64,000 bases of DNA, from assembly GCF_022539315.1 (NCBI RefSeq), contig NC_066338.1, forward strand, positions 4,402,001 through 4,466,000, read 5' to 3'. Below the pieces are notes generated by a model, which did no database searches, had not been told where the DNA came from, and worked only from the letters and a program-made list of their open reading frames with translations. Positions 10,919 through 21,524 of the stretch are shown here, piece after piece. How positions within the stretch are numbered: position 1 is the first letter of the stretch; each line of letters opens with the position of its first letter. The position numbers and the translations under genes were made by a program. This stretch comes from Serinus canaria (Eukaryota > Chordata > Aves > Passeriformes > Fringillidae).

Positions 10919-12175
10919 GTGGGTTTAGGGGGTCCTGGGGGAGCATCTTGGGAGGATTTTGGGGGGGCTTTGGGGTGTCTGGGAGGGCATGGGTGGATTT
11001 GGGGGATTTTGGAGGGGGGATTTAGGGGGAGTTTAGGGGAATTTGGGTGGTCTGGGGGTCACTGGGGGGGCTTGGGGGGATTTTGGGAGTCCTGGGGGGA
11101 TTTTGGGGGCATTTTGGTGGATTTGGGGAGATCTGGAGAGGAGGCAGGATTTGGAGAGGCTTTTGGGAGTTTTTGGGCAGGATTTGGGGGCATTTGGGAC
11201 GATGTTGAGGAATTTTGAGGCGGATTTTAGGGGAGATTTGGGGGATTTTGAGGTGCCTGAGGGGATTTGGGGAGGATTTTGGGTCAGTTTTGGGTGGGTT
11301 TTGGGGGGGATTTGGGTCTGGGGGCTCTGCTGGAGCCAGTGCGGGCCAGGGGCTGCACGTGCCACAGGGAGATGTTCTCAGGTGGGAATTGGGGGATTTT
11401 GGGGGGGGTTTTGGGGGGTCCTGGGGGGAGGGTTTAAGGCATTTTGGGGGTGTCCTGGGGGGATTGGGGGGAATTTTGGGGCAGATTTTGGAAGATTTGG
11501 AGCATCCTGGAGGGGTTTGGGGGGGATTTGGAGGGTCCTGGGAGGACTTGGGGGAGGATTTGGGGAAATTTGAGAGGATTTAGGAGGATCTTTGGGAATT
11601 TTGAGGGGGATTTTAAGGCAGATTTGGGGGCATTTAGGGGGATTTGGGAAAGGTTTTGGGGGGTTTGGGGGGGATTTTAGGGGATTTTGGGGGGCGATTT
11701 GGGGAGGTTTGGGGGATTTTAGGGCATTTTTGGAGGGTTTGGGGGAGGATTTGGGGGGATTTTGGGGGGTTCTGGAGGGGTTTTGGGGGGATTTTAGGGC
11801 ATTTTTGGGGGGACTTCGAGGGTGTTTGGAGGGTTTGGGGGAGGATTTGGGAGAAATTCTGGGGGGGTAAGGGGGGTTTTGGGAAATTTTTGGGGGGTTT
11901 GGGGGCAGATTTGGGGGGAGTTTGGGGGGGCATTTGGGAGGATTCTGGGGGGTTCTGGGAGCATTTGGGGAAGTTTTGAGGTCATTTTTGGCGCCAGTGG
12001 GGTCAGATCTGCAGTGATTTTGGGGTGATTTTTTTGTGATGGTTTTGGGGTGTTTATGGGATGGTTTTGGGGTGATTTGGGCTGTTTTTGTAGTGACTTT
12101 GGGGTGTGTTTTGGGTAGCTTTTCAGGCTGGATTCGGGGTATTTTTGGGGTTTTTCTCAGGATGGTTTTGGGCTG
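10919..12175. other. G-rich tract with second exon-like copy
   Basis: Continuous GGGGATTTTGGG-type sequence with many runs of three or more G, a strong G-quadruplex candidate on the plus strand. Positions 11318-11384 repeat the end of the exon-like block (CTCTGCTGGAGCCAG to GATGTTCTCAG|GTGGG). The long ORFs on either strand are composition artefacts. The tract ends where LTR-C begins. Confidence 0.45.
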
Positions 12176-12847
12176 TGTCCTAGGGTGACGTTGTGATGCT
12201 TGTATCCCCATTCGTGTGTGCTGGTTTTGCTGGATATTATGTTCTGTGCCTTCAAGACTGGCTCTGAAGAGTGAATGTTTTGTTTTGGTTTCTTACCACC
12301 CACTCCGCCACGGCTGGCGGGACACAGACACGGGGCAGTACATAGTGCAGCTTTTGCTTTTTGCCTGGCTTTTTGCTTTGCTCTCGCTCCTGCTTCTGCT
12401 TTGCTCCTGCTTTGCTCTTGCTTTTTTGCTTCTGCTCATTAGTTAGTTTAGCTAAGCAGTCCAAATTTTTCCCTGGACTGTTTTTCCTTTCCCTTTTTTG
12501 GAACTACTTGAACCTGCTCCGGACTGGGACCTGGGAAACACGGAGAGAGAGTTTGCACCTTGTGGCTGCAGCAGCTGCCCCAGTGCCGGAGGGACTGATA
12601 ACAGAGCGACCATCCCAGGAGAGACTTTCTGAATTTGTCATCCTTTTCAGAGCGGTGAAAGAGTGGTGTCAACCGGTATTGTTCATTTTGTGTGCTGGGG
12701 GTGCTGTGCCTGTTAAACAAACAAGTTCTTTCCACCTCTCTCTGAGGAATCCTTCCCGAATCAGCTGGGGGAAGGGGCCATGTGGGTTTGCTCTCTGGAG
12801 GGGCCCCCTTTGGAGTTTTTCTCCCAGATTTGCCCTAAACCAGGACA
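12176..12847 (+). mobile_element. 5' LTR of ERVL-like element (family C, copy 1)
   Basis: This 672-base LTR starts TGTCCTAGGG and ends AACCAGGACA, with matching TGTCCT/AGGACA termini. Related copies are at 41802-42242 (cut by a gap) and 59391-60042. It contains a run of TTTTGCTTTGCTC-type pyrimidine repeats (12350-12430). It is followed directly by a primer-binding-like site and a gag ORF, so it is a 5' LTR. Confidence 0.85.
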
Positions 12848-12852
12848 AAATT

Positions 12853-12872
12853 TGGCGCCCAGCGCCTGGGGC
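12853..12872 (+). other. Candidate primer-binding site (tRNA-Lys-like)
   Basis: Five bases after the LTR end comes TGGCGCCCAGCG, followed by CCTGGGGCTC. The first part resembles the complement of a tRNA-Lys 3' end, but with a substitution and an insertion, so the identity is tentative. Confidence 0.5.
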
Positions 12873-12913
12873 TCGAGAGAGAGTGGAAAAACCCTGGTCT
12901 GACTGTATTTTGG

Positions 12914-14187
12914 TTGCCATTACTCTGTGTTGGTATTAAGCAGTTAATAGCCATGCTTTTTGAATTCATAATGTCTCTTGGGGTGAAGGCTTGCATGCAT
13001 TTCTGGTCCCTAGGGTTTTTTGAGCTCTTAATACCTCTATGGTCCCTCAGTTTATTTTCTTATCCAGAAATAGCTCTTGTATTGTCCCTAATAGGTAGCT
13101 TTTACAGCAGAGGGGCAGTGACCAGAATAGCTATCCTGCTGGGCTTGGTGGTAATAGCTTGTAAGAAGTTTATAAACATGCTGGGGTCTGCTCCAGGTGT
13201 GAATGGTTCATGGCTATGGTTATGCATCCAGCTTGTTAGAGGAGGAGCAGGGGGTGAGGCTTTTCAGCCTTTGCTTTCCTTCTTCTCCTCTGAATCTGTT
13301 ACATCACTGTTGGAGAATGTTCAGTTTCCCCTGAATGTTAAAGAAACCATCTTTCTAGTACTCAATCTGGTAAGCTTCCTCTACACAGTCTGCTGCTTCT
13401 CTAGAATGAGGGCTGAGATTTCTAGATGGGCTGATGAGACCCCTGACTCAGGAGTAGACCCAGGTGTGGAAAATGCTGAGTGGTGTTGGAAATGGGAGAA
13501 TATGGGCCAAATCCTGAAGGAATTCTCTGACCCTGTCTGGGACTTTCCCCATGAACAAATTCAGAACCCAGCTGAGGTGGGGGAATACCTGAAAGAGAAG
13601 TACCAGGATGACCCTAAGGAGAAAAAGATCATTGCAGTGAGCTGGGCGTTGGCCTATGCTTATGGCACACTGCTAGATACTGTGGGGCAGCAGAGAGAGG
13701 CAGGGGGGCAGGGAGATAAATCAGCAGCTATCCCGGTCCCCCAGGCTGCAGCCAACAGCCCAGGCTCCAAGCCAGCAGCCGAGCTAGAGAGTGAGCCTGA
13801 GCCTGAGCCAGCAGCTAAACCAGACAATAAGCCTCAACCAATGGCTGTTGCTACCAGCACTAGAAGTGGGACATGCATGGACAAGACCAATCAACTGTGG
13901 ATGATGATGATGATGATGCAGAAGAAGGGCTCTCAATGCCTCCTGACACAAAATCAGGAGTCAAAGCAACAGGTGCAAGATCAGAAGCCAATATGGAGTC
14001 CTTTTCCCTGAAGGACTTCCGTGGCCTAAGGAAGATCACAGCTATATCTCCACCATCCAGCGAGAAAGAAACACAAGCTTTCCTAAGTGCCATAGGCTTT
14101 TGGAGAATGCACATTCCTGAGTACAGTCAGATTGTGAGCCCTCTCTACCTGGTCACCCGTAAGAAGAACACTTTGCTGAGCCCTGAG
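12914..14187 (+). pseudogene. ERVL-like gag joined to a pol fragment
   Basis: A long frame (12914-14011) encodes a Gag-like protein. Its first 165 residues hold several hydrophobic stretches (about residues 8-27, 30-65, 70-90, 143-163). A tryptophan-rich segment (WCWKWENMGQ) and an alanine/proline/glutamate-rich linker follow. At a GAT repeat (13898-13921) the reading frame must change. The other frame continues with an acidic run, SFSLKDFRGLRK, then SAIGFWRMHIPEYSQIV and SPLYLVTRKKN, a reverse-transcriptase thumb motif typical of class III (ERVL) elements. Protease and most of RT are absent, so gag and pol are fused by an internal deletion. The frame is cut by the N gap at 14188. The family call rests on the two pol/gag motifs. 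Confidence 0.65.
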
Positions 14188-14687
14188 NNNNNNNNNNNNN
14201 NNNNNNNNNNNNNNNNNNNNNNNNNNNNNNNNNNNNNNNNNNNNNNNNNNNNNNNNNNNNNNNNNNNNNNNNNNNNNNNNNNNNNNNNNNNNNNNNNNNN
14301 NNNNNNNNNNNNNNNNNNNNNNNNNNNNNNNNNNNNNNNNNNNNNNNNNNNNNNNNNNNNNNNNNNNNNNNNNNNNNNNNNNNNNNNNNNNNNNNNNNNN
14401 NNNNNNNNNNNNNNNNNNNNNNNNNNNNNNNNNNNNNNNNNNNNNNNNNNNNNNNNNNNNNNNNNNNNNNNNNNNNNNNNNNNNNNNNNNNNNNNNNNNN
14501 NNNNNNNNNNNNNNNNNNNNNNNNNNNNNNNNNNNNNNNNNNNNNNNNNNNNNNNNNNNNNNNNNNNNNNNNNNNNNNNNNNNNNNNNNNNNNNNNNNNN
14601 NNNNNNNNNNNNNNNNNNNNNNNNNNNNNNNNNNNNNNNNNNNNNNNNNNNNNNNNNNNNNNNNNNNNNNNNNNNNNNNNNNNNNNN
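14188..14687. other. Assembly gap (500 N)
   Basis: Exactly 500 N, a placeholder length. Left of it is ERVL-like pol and right of it ERV1-like gag, so the two sides do not belong to one element. Any ORF crossing it is artificial. Confidence 0.99.
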
Positions 14688-15290
14688 CTGCCCTGACTCC
14701 GGTCGGCACCGCCGCTGCAGCCGGGGTCCCTCGCCGGCTTTGTCTCTGCCGGATCAGCCACCATTGGCCCTGCGGGGCAATCCCCGCTCCAGCTCGGGCT
14801 GCACCCGAACACCCCGCGGGCGATCCCGCCGCAGACCCCGCCTGCGGAGGACCGAGTCCCAGAGCTAAGCCGAGTCCCACCCGTCCTGCCCCGAGCTCCG
14901 TTCCCTGGTAACCACAGCTCCGGCTGGTCAGGGGAGCTCTCTAAAGGAATCACCTACCGAAACACTAAAAGTTCAGTTAAAAGAAAGCCCCCTCCTGATT
15001 CTTCCTAAAAGTACAGGAGAAAGGCTACAGAAGATAAAAGTCCAAAAAGAATGGGATAACGGGATTGCTCTATATCCATTAAGAGAGGTTCCCATAGGAG
15101 GGGGCGGACCGGGGTTTGTAAATGCTCCTTTGACTTCGTCTGAGGTCAGAAATTTTAAGAAAGAAATAAAAGGGATATTTGGAGGAACCCATACGCATAG
15201 CTGAACAATTAGGCCAATTTTTAGGTCCAAAAACTTATACTTTAGAAGAGGTGCAGTGTGAAAAATGCGTATTTTATGATTGGCTATTTA
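14688..15290 (+). pseudogene. ERV1-type gag fragment
   Basis: A proline/arginine-rich section (14688-14950) precedes a capsid N-terminal-like stretch at about 15055-15240. There YPLREVPIGG and GPGFVNAPLTSSEV are followed, after a frameshift near 15185, by RIAEQLGQFLGPKTYT. This order (proline-rich domain, then capsid start) is that of gammaretrovirus-like Gag. Stops and shifts show it is dead. Its 5' end is lost in the gap. Confidence 0.6.
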
Positions 15291-15865
15291 CAAAAATATT
15301 GAATGAATATTATATGTGTTGTGTTAGAGAGTAACGCTGTATTAATTCTCTTCAGTAGTGTGTTGAATATAGTTTTAGGTTATAACAATTGTTAAAATAG
15401 AAACTATGCTATGTAGGATACTTTTTTTAAAGAAAGGATTTGCAGTGAGATAGCAGCCACAGGACACCTAAATCTTTCAGAGAAAAAGAATTTATTGCCC
15501 TCTTATTAGAAGAAAGGAACTTCTTCCTGCCTCGAAGGTGCTGTTAGGATTAGGAGGAAGAAGCTGACACTGACCAGGGCGAATCCTGTGTTTGAATGAA
15601 ATTTATGCATCATGTAAGAGGTGTATGAATATGCAACAGGCTGTTGTTTTTAAGGGTTAATGCTTTGTTAAGGGCTGTCCTTTTTCGGGCTTGTGCTGCC
15701 CAGAAAAAGGCACCCGAACATCTGTAACTCTTTGTTTTTATTGTCTCATATTGTCTAATTCAAATTGGCCAAATTACTATTACTCTAACTGTATTACTAT
15801 ATTTATAACCATTTTATTACTATTAAACTTTTAAAATTTTAAAAACAAGTTATTGGCGTTTTTCA
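15291..15865 (+). mobile_element. AT-rich LTR-like block
   Basis: It follows the gag fragment without a gene. From about 15600 it carries TATGAATATGCAACAGGCTG and TTAAGGGCTGTCC, shared with the fragments at 8805-9000, and ends in an AT-rich tail with ACTATTAAACTTTTAAAA. I infer a degraded LTR of the same family. Its exact limits are not visible. Confidence 0.35.
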
Positions 15866-16309
15866 CATTACCCAAACAAGCAAAAAACCGACTCAAATGG
15901 GCCCAAAATCATCAAAAAAGGGACCTAAAATCACCCACGCAAGATTAAATTCACCAATAGGGTGTAAAATCACCCAAAGAGATCTAAAATCCCCCCTCAA
16001 ACCCCACCAGATTTGGCCCAAAATCAGCCAAAGGGGTCTAAAATCAACCCCGAATGGCTGGGAGTCCCTGCCAGGGATTGGAGCCCATCCTAACCCTGCC
16101 CAGGCTGGCCCAAAATGCCCCCAAGGGGCCGAGCCTGAGGCCCAGCCCGGGATGGGCTCCGGGCTCGCTCCGGGCCCTCCGCCTTCGCTCCGGGCAGTTT
16201 TGGCCGCAGCCCCGGACGGGCCTGGGAGGGACCAGGGAGGGCTGGGGGAGTCTGCTGGGAGTTTGGGGGAGTTATTGGGGTTTTTGGAGAGAGTGATTGG
16301 GTTGGGGGA
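15866..16309 (-). other. Inverted copy of zinc-finger promoter upstream region
   Basis: Repeated CTAAAATC-ACCC-type units on the plus strand are the reverse complement of the TGATTTTAGGCC sequence at 3470-3560 and 19030-19260. 16120-16270 is a GC-rich CpG-containing island (GGGCTCCGGGCTCGCTCCGG). No coding gene was recognised. Confidence 0.45.
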
Positions 16310-17230
16310 GTTCGGGAATTTTGGGGGTTTTAGGTTTTGGGGGTTTTTATTGGCACTTTGGGGGGTGTTTCTCTGAGAGTGTTTGGGGGTTTTTGGTTTT
16401 TTTGGGTTTTTTTTTATAATTTTGGGGGAGATGACTGGGATTTTGTGCAGATTTTTTGGGATTTTCTTGAATTTCTGGGGGATTTAAGGAGGGTTTATTG
16501 GAATTGTGGAGGCATTTATTTGTATTCTTTGGAGGTCTGGGTTTTTTAAGGAAATTTTTGGGGGGGGGTGGGGTATTTTGGGGGATTTGGGGGCATTTTG
16601 TTGGGCTTTTTGGGTGTTGCCAGGATATCTTTGAGTCTTTGGGGGGATTTTGTGGGGCTTCTTGTGGTTTTGGGGACATATTTCGGGGATCTGTGGGGGT
16701 TAAGTGGGATATTTGGGGGGGTTGTTGGGATTTCAAGACAATTTGTGGGCTTTTATTGGGATTCTAGGTTGTTCTTATACGACTTTGTGAGATTTAATTG
16801 GGATGTCGTGGGTTTTATAGGGTCTTTTGGGGGTTTAAATGAGATTTTGATGCCTCTCAGCCCTTCCCCATACCCAGGGTCAAACAACAGACCACCCAAG
16901 GCCCCATAAAATTTCCACTTAAAACCCCCAAAGTCCCCCCATAATTACAATAAGATCCTCCAAAAACCCAGAGAATCCCACAAAATCTCAGTGGAAACCA
17001 CCAAAATTTAAAAATACTCCCAAAATTTTCAATGAATACCGCTCAAAAACCAACCCCACTGCAAAACCCAATAAAATCCCTCAAAATCCAAAGCCCCCCA
17101 AATCCGCAATCCCCCCCAAAACCCAAAACTTCCCCCCGAACAACAAAATCCCAAAAGCCCAAAAAACCACCACCAGATCCCTAAAAACCCTCCCCAAATC
17201 CCAAAAAAATCCCCCAAACCCCCCCCCCCC
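16310..17230. repeat. 0.95-kb inverted repeat arm (partner 2546-3460)
   Basis: G-rich to 16840 then C-rich, the mirror image of 2546-3460 on the opposite strand. Landmarks are GGTGTTTCTCTGAGAGTG (16364) and GATGCCTCTCAGCCCTTCCCC (16845). It leads into block A on the minus strand at 17231. Its ORFs are composition artefacts. Confidence 0.6.
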
Positions 17231-17759
17231 CAGACTCACTGGGGCCGTCCTGGATCAGGGGGCACCGGCCGGTGGAACAGGAGCCACTTCAGGGGGCCCT
17301 CGGAGCTTTTTGGGGAGGGGGCACCATGGGAGACCCCCCCAAAACCCGGGGGGGAACCCCTGCTGTGCCCCATCCCCCCCCCGCCCGAAACCCTCAGACC
17401 CCAGTTCAGGGTGGGCCTGGGACACCCCGGGACCCCCAAATCTCCCCCAGGTCCCCTCCAGGAACCCCCAACCCCCCAGAGCCCCCCATGGTTGGCTCAG
17501 GACCCCCTGAGAGCCCCCAGACCCCAATCGGGCCCAGACCAGGATGTCCCCTGAGACCCCCCCAGGACCCTTCCAGACCCCTCGCTAAACCCAACTCAAG
17601 CTCCCCCAGACCCCCCCCAATCCGCCCAGGACCTCTCCCCAAAACCCCCCAGACCCACCCAACCCCTCCCCCCTCTCAAGGACCCTCCCCCGCCCCCCCG
17701 ATTCCCCCTCAGGTCCCTCCCGAACCTGCGCCGAGCCCAGCGGGTCCCGCCGGCGGCGG
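17231..17759 (-). repeat. Block A copy with minus-strand exon-like end
   Basis: On the minus strand it ends CTGATCCAGGACGGCCCCA|GTGAGT (near 17235), the same exon-like piece and donor as at 10307. The rest matches 1346-1860 closely (GGGGGCACCATGGGAGACC, CTTCAGGGGGCCCTCGGAGC). It lies to the left of the CpG promoter at 17760-17960, as expected for a leader plus intron of a minus-strand gene. No protein family is recognisable. Confidence 0.5.
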
Positions 17760-17960
17760 GGAACCGGGCGCAGCTTCTGGCTCGCCTCTGATTGGCCGGA
17801 GCGGCGCGGAAAAGGCGGGCGTTGCTGAGGGGAGCCGCGCTGTGATTGAATGGTTCGGGATCGTGCAGCGCGGCCATTGGTTGATGGGGGGCGGTGCGCG
17901 CTGCTATTGGCTGGGAGCTCGCGCACGCGGCCGGCGCGGGAGATTGCGAGAGGAGAGCGG
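17760..17960. promoter_or_regulatory. CpG-rich, CCAAT-box promoter, possibly bidirectional
   Basis: A GC-rich island with inverted CCAAT boxes CTGATTGGCC (17789), TGATTGAATGG (17841, weakened), CATTGGTTG (17876) and CTATTGGCTG (17905), and GGCGTTGCTGAGGGGAGCC (17818). It ends GGAGGAGCTGAG|GTGGGG (17972), a possible donor for a plus-strand leader. On the minus side lies the block A exon. It is related to the cluster at 10060-10240 in reverse. No TATA box is seen. Confidence 0.5.
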
Positions 17961-18690
17961 CAGAGGAGGAGCTGAGGTGGGGTCGGGGGGATATTGGGGG
18001 GGGTTTGGGGCGGGTTTGAGGAGAAACGCGGGATTTTTGGGAGCATTGACGGGAAATAGGGGGGAATGAGGGGGTGTGAGGGGGCTTTGGTGGGTCTGAA
18101 CTTGCTTTCGGGAGCTTGGGGAAGCTTGAGAGGGTATGGCGCTTTCTCAGGTGGGTTTAGGGAGATCTGAGGGGAATTGGGAGGGTCTATGGGGATTTTG
18201 GGGGATTGTGAGGGAATCTGTGGGATCTGGGGGGAATTTGGGGAGTCTGAGGGGATTCCCTAGGGTTTGGGGGGGATTAAGGGGTCTGAGGGGGATTTGG
18301 GGCAGTCGGATGGATTTAGGGGGGTCTTAGGTGGGTCTGGGGTGACCCAGGATTTAGGGGAGAGCTGGGGGGGGTCTGAGGGTCCTGGGGAGCGTTTGGG
18401 GGTCCGGAGTGGTCCTGGGCCAACCTTGGGGGGGCTCCGGGGGGTTTGGGGTTCCTGGAGTGGTCCTGAGGGATATTTGGGCGTCCCAAGGGGTCCCAGG
18501 CCCACCCTGAACCGGGGTGTGGGGGTCTCAGGGGAGGGGGCACAGCAACCTCAGGGGGAGGTTCCCCCTCCCCAGTTTTGGGGGGGGTCTCCCATGGTTC
18601 TCCCCTCCCCAAAAAGCTCAGAGGGTCCCCTGAAATGGCTCCTGTTCCACCGGCTGGTGCCCCCCAGTCCAGAAGTGTGGGAGTTTCTGG
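17961..18690 (+). repeat. Block A copy, plus orientation
   Basis: G-rich sequence homologous to 1870-2545. It includes GCTTTCTCAGGTGGGTTTAGGG (18140) and the end CTCCTGTTCCACCGGCTGG (18641), but the exon-like donor is altered (CCCCCAGTCCAGAAGTG). With 17231-17759 it forms a second A-A' inverted repeat, here split by the CpG promoter. Confidence 0.5.
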
Positions 18691-19160
18691 GGAGATTTGT
18701 GGTTATTTTGGGAAAGTTCTGAGAAGGATTTTGGGGATTTGGGGGTGGCTTTTTTAGGCTTTGGGAGATTTTATTGGCAGTTTAGGGGGAATTATTGGGT
18801 TTTGGGGGGGGGGGTTACAGGATTTTGGGGTGTTTTGTGGATTTGGGGGGTTTTGGATTTTGGTGGATTTCAAGAGGGTTTTGGGGGGTTTCTTGGAGTT
18901 GGATTTATTGAAATATTTAGGAGTTTTTTAAATTTTGGTGGGTTCCACTGGGAATTTGTGGGATTCTCGGGGGTTTTGGAGGGTATTTTGGGATTTTTTG
19001 TGATGTTAGGTCAATGTAGGTGATTTCTGTCAAGATAGGATGGATTTTAGGCTCATTTGGGTGATTTTAGGCCAAAGCAGGTACATTCAGGGTGGATTAG
19101 AAGCCCATTTTGGTGTAAACAAGTTTGGGAAATTTTGGGCCCCTTTGGTTGGATTTTAGA
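18691..19160 (+). other. Intron-like spacer before zinc-finger copy 2
   Basis: 18691-18990 is a diverged direct copy of 2546-2850. 19020-19160 consists of repeats of the GGATTTTAGGCCCATTTGGG type. No gene was seen. Confidence 0.45.
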
Positions 19161-19483
19161 CCCCTTTGGATAATTTTAATCCTGTTTGGCTGATTTTAGG
19201 CCAAACCTGGTGGATTTCAGCTGCATTTGAGGCCCTTTTGGGTGATTTTAAAACAAACCGGGCCCTTTTAGAACCGCGGGTCCCCTGGCCCGGCCCCTTC
19301 ACCCTCACGGTTCCCGCCCTTTCCTCGCCCCCTTTCCCCTCAGGGTTCGGCCTTCGGGAACTGGGGAGGAGGAGGAGGAGGGAGGGAGGAAGAGGCCGAG
19401 GGACAGCAGGAAACAGCTGGAGCAGGAGAGAGGGAATCCTGAAGTCGTTGCAGCCCGTTGGACCATCGCCCCCCATCCCGCAG
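19161..19483 (+). promoter_or_regulatory. Putative promoter and 5' noncoding exon of zinc-finger copy 2
   Basis: Paralog of 3461-3779 with the same purine-rich leader (GGAGGAGGAGGAGGGAGGG) and the same donor CATCCCGCAG|GTGCCC at 19483. The inverted CCAAT box of copy 1 is changed here (GGAACTGGGG). Confidence 0.45.
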
Positions 19484-19662
19484 GTGCCCAGGGAGGGGGA
19501 GCTCGGCCCAAATCTGCCGGGGGGTGCCTGGGTTTGGGATTTTTTTGGGGGGATGTTTGGAGCTGGCAGAGCTCCAAAGCCGAGCTGCAAATGGCCCTCG
19601 GGGGGACATCAGGGGGTCCCCGGGAGGTGTTTTTGGGAGGTCCTGGGGCCGTCAGTGGCTGC

Positions 19663-21524
19663 TCCCACTATAAGCCCAGTTGGTCCCTCCATGTGCTTCC
19701 AGTTTCCTCGGCACTCCCAGTATGAGCCCAGTCTCTCCCAGCAGGGCCCCAGTCACTCCCACTCTCCCCCAGCGTGTTCCCAGTTCCCCCAGCAAAATCC
19801 CAGTCAGTCCCAGTTTGGTCCCAGTCACCACCCATATGGTTTCAGACACACCCAGCACATCCCAGTTGCCCTGAACATTCTTGTAGTCATTGCCAGGCAC
19901 TCCCAGTTACCTCAGTGTGGTTCCCTTGCCCCCAGTCTTACTCCAGTTGCTCCCAGTTCCTCTAATTCTGTCCCCAGTTGTCTCCCAGCATGGGCCCAGG
20001 AGCTCCCAGTAACCCCCAGTCAGGGTCCAATCACACCCACTCTAATCCCAGTCTGATTGTAGCCACTCCCAGTATGATCCCAGTCACTTGCCGTCGAATT
20101 CCTGTAGCTCCCAGTCTGATGGCAGTGCCCCCAGTGTGATCCCAGTGACTCCCTGTCTCTCCCAGTATGTCCCAGTCACCCCCACTTTTTCCCAGAGTCT
20201 TTCAGCACAATTCCAGTTGCTCACAGCTACTCCTTGTTAATCCCAGTATGATCCCAGTGTGATCCCAGTTGCTCCCAGCATAATTCCAGATGTTCCCACT
20301 TCCTCCCAGTATGATCCCAGTTGCTCCAAGAATAATCCCAGTCTCTCTCAGCAGGGTCCCAGTCATGCCCAGTTGCCTTCAGAGTAGATTCAGTTTCGCC
20401 AAGCATTGTCTCAGTTGACCCCAGCATGATCCCAGCTGTTCCCAGTGTGGTTCCAGTCCCCCCAGTATGGTTAGAGACACTCCCAGTATGTTTTAGTTAC
20501 CTCAGAATGATCCGAGTCTTACCCAGTTACTCCCAGTTTGCTCTAGCATAATCCCAGTTTCTATCTGTTGCTCAAAGTGTGGTCCCAGTTGGTTCCAGTA
20601 TGATCCCAGTTTCCCTGGTTATAGTCTTAGTCCTCTCAGCATGGTTCCAGTACCTTGCAGCTCATCAGAGTTGCTCCCAGTATCTCCACATTTTCCTCCC
20701 AGCATGGGCACATAAACTCCCAGTAACCCCCAGTCAGGATCCACTCACACCCAGTATAATCCCAGTATGATGGTAGCCACTCCCAGTATGATCCCAGTCA
20801 CTTGCAGTATAATCCCAGTTGCTCCCAGGCACTCCCAGTCTGATGCCAGTGCCCCCAGAGTGGTCCCAGTTTCTCCCAGTATGGGCCCAGCTGTTTCCAG
20901 TGTGGTTCCATCACTTCCTTTATGGTTACAGACACTCCCAGTATGGTCCCAGTTGAACCCAGTTGCCCCTGCTCTAGTCCCAGTCACTCCCCAAATGGTC
21001 CCAGTCCCTCCCAGCATGGTCCCACTCACTCCCAGTTGCTCCCAGTCAGACCCAGTATTGGGGATGCTGTGCAGGGTGTGTTCCCAGTCACTCTCAGATA
21101 CTCCCAGTATTAGTCCATTCCCTCCCAGTATGATCCAAAGATGACGCTGTGTGCTCCCAATCACTCTCAGATACTCCCAGTATTAGTCCATTCCCTCCCA
21201 GTATGATCCAAAGATAACCCTGTGTGCTCCCAATCCCTGCCAGTATGACCCAGTTGTGCTCCACATGGTTCCAGTTGCTCTCTTTGACCCTCACTTTTGT
21301 TCCCAGTATCTGTGAGTGTAGCCCAGTTCCCTCCAGCATGTTCCCAGTCAGTCCCAGTTCCTTCCAGTATGATCCCATTTGGTTAGAACCACTCCCAGTC
21401 AGCCTCAGTGTAGTGGCACTCAGTGCCAGTATGATCCCAGTTACTTTCAGCATGATCCCAGTGTATCCCAGTATAAGCCCAGTTGTTTCCAGTCACCCCC
21501 AGCATGCAGACAGTCGCTCCCAGT
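19663..21524. repeat. 21-bp minisatellite, copy 2
   Basis: The same CCCAGT-based 21-bp unit and almost the same total length (1.86 kb) as at 3957-5852, in the same intronic position. Some stretches are nearly identical to copy 1 (for example 20690-20960 against 4640-4880), while others have rearranged. A local 80-base duplication (ACTCTCAGATACTCCCAGTA) is present at 21090 and 21160 here but only once in copy 1. Confidence 0.9.

Noticed and set aside
11378..12211. 277-codon proline/lysine-rich minus-strand frame
   Set aside because: It is the complement of a G-rich tract; overlapping frames on the other strand are equally long, so composition explains it.
13873..14868. 331-codon plus-strand frame crossing the first gap
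   Set aside because: It reads through 500 N and joins ERVL-like pol to unrelated ERV1 gag; only the part before 14188 is real sequence.
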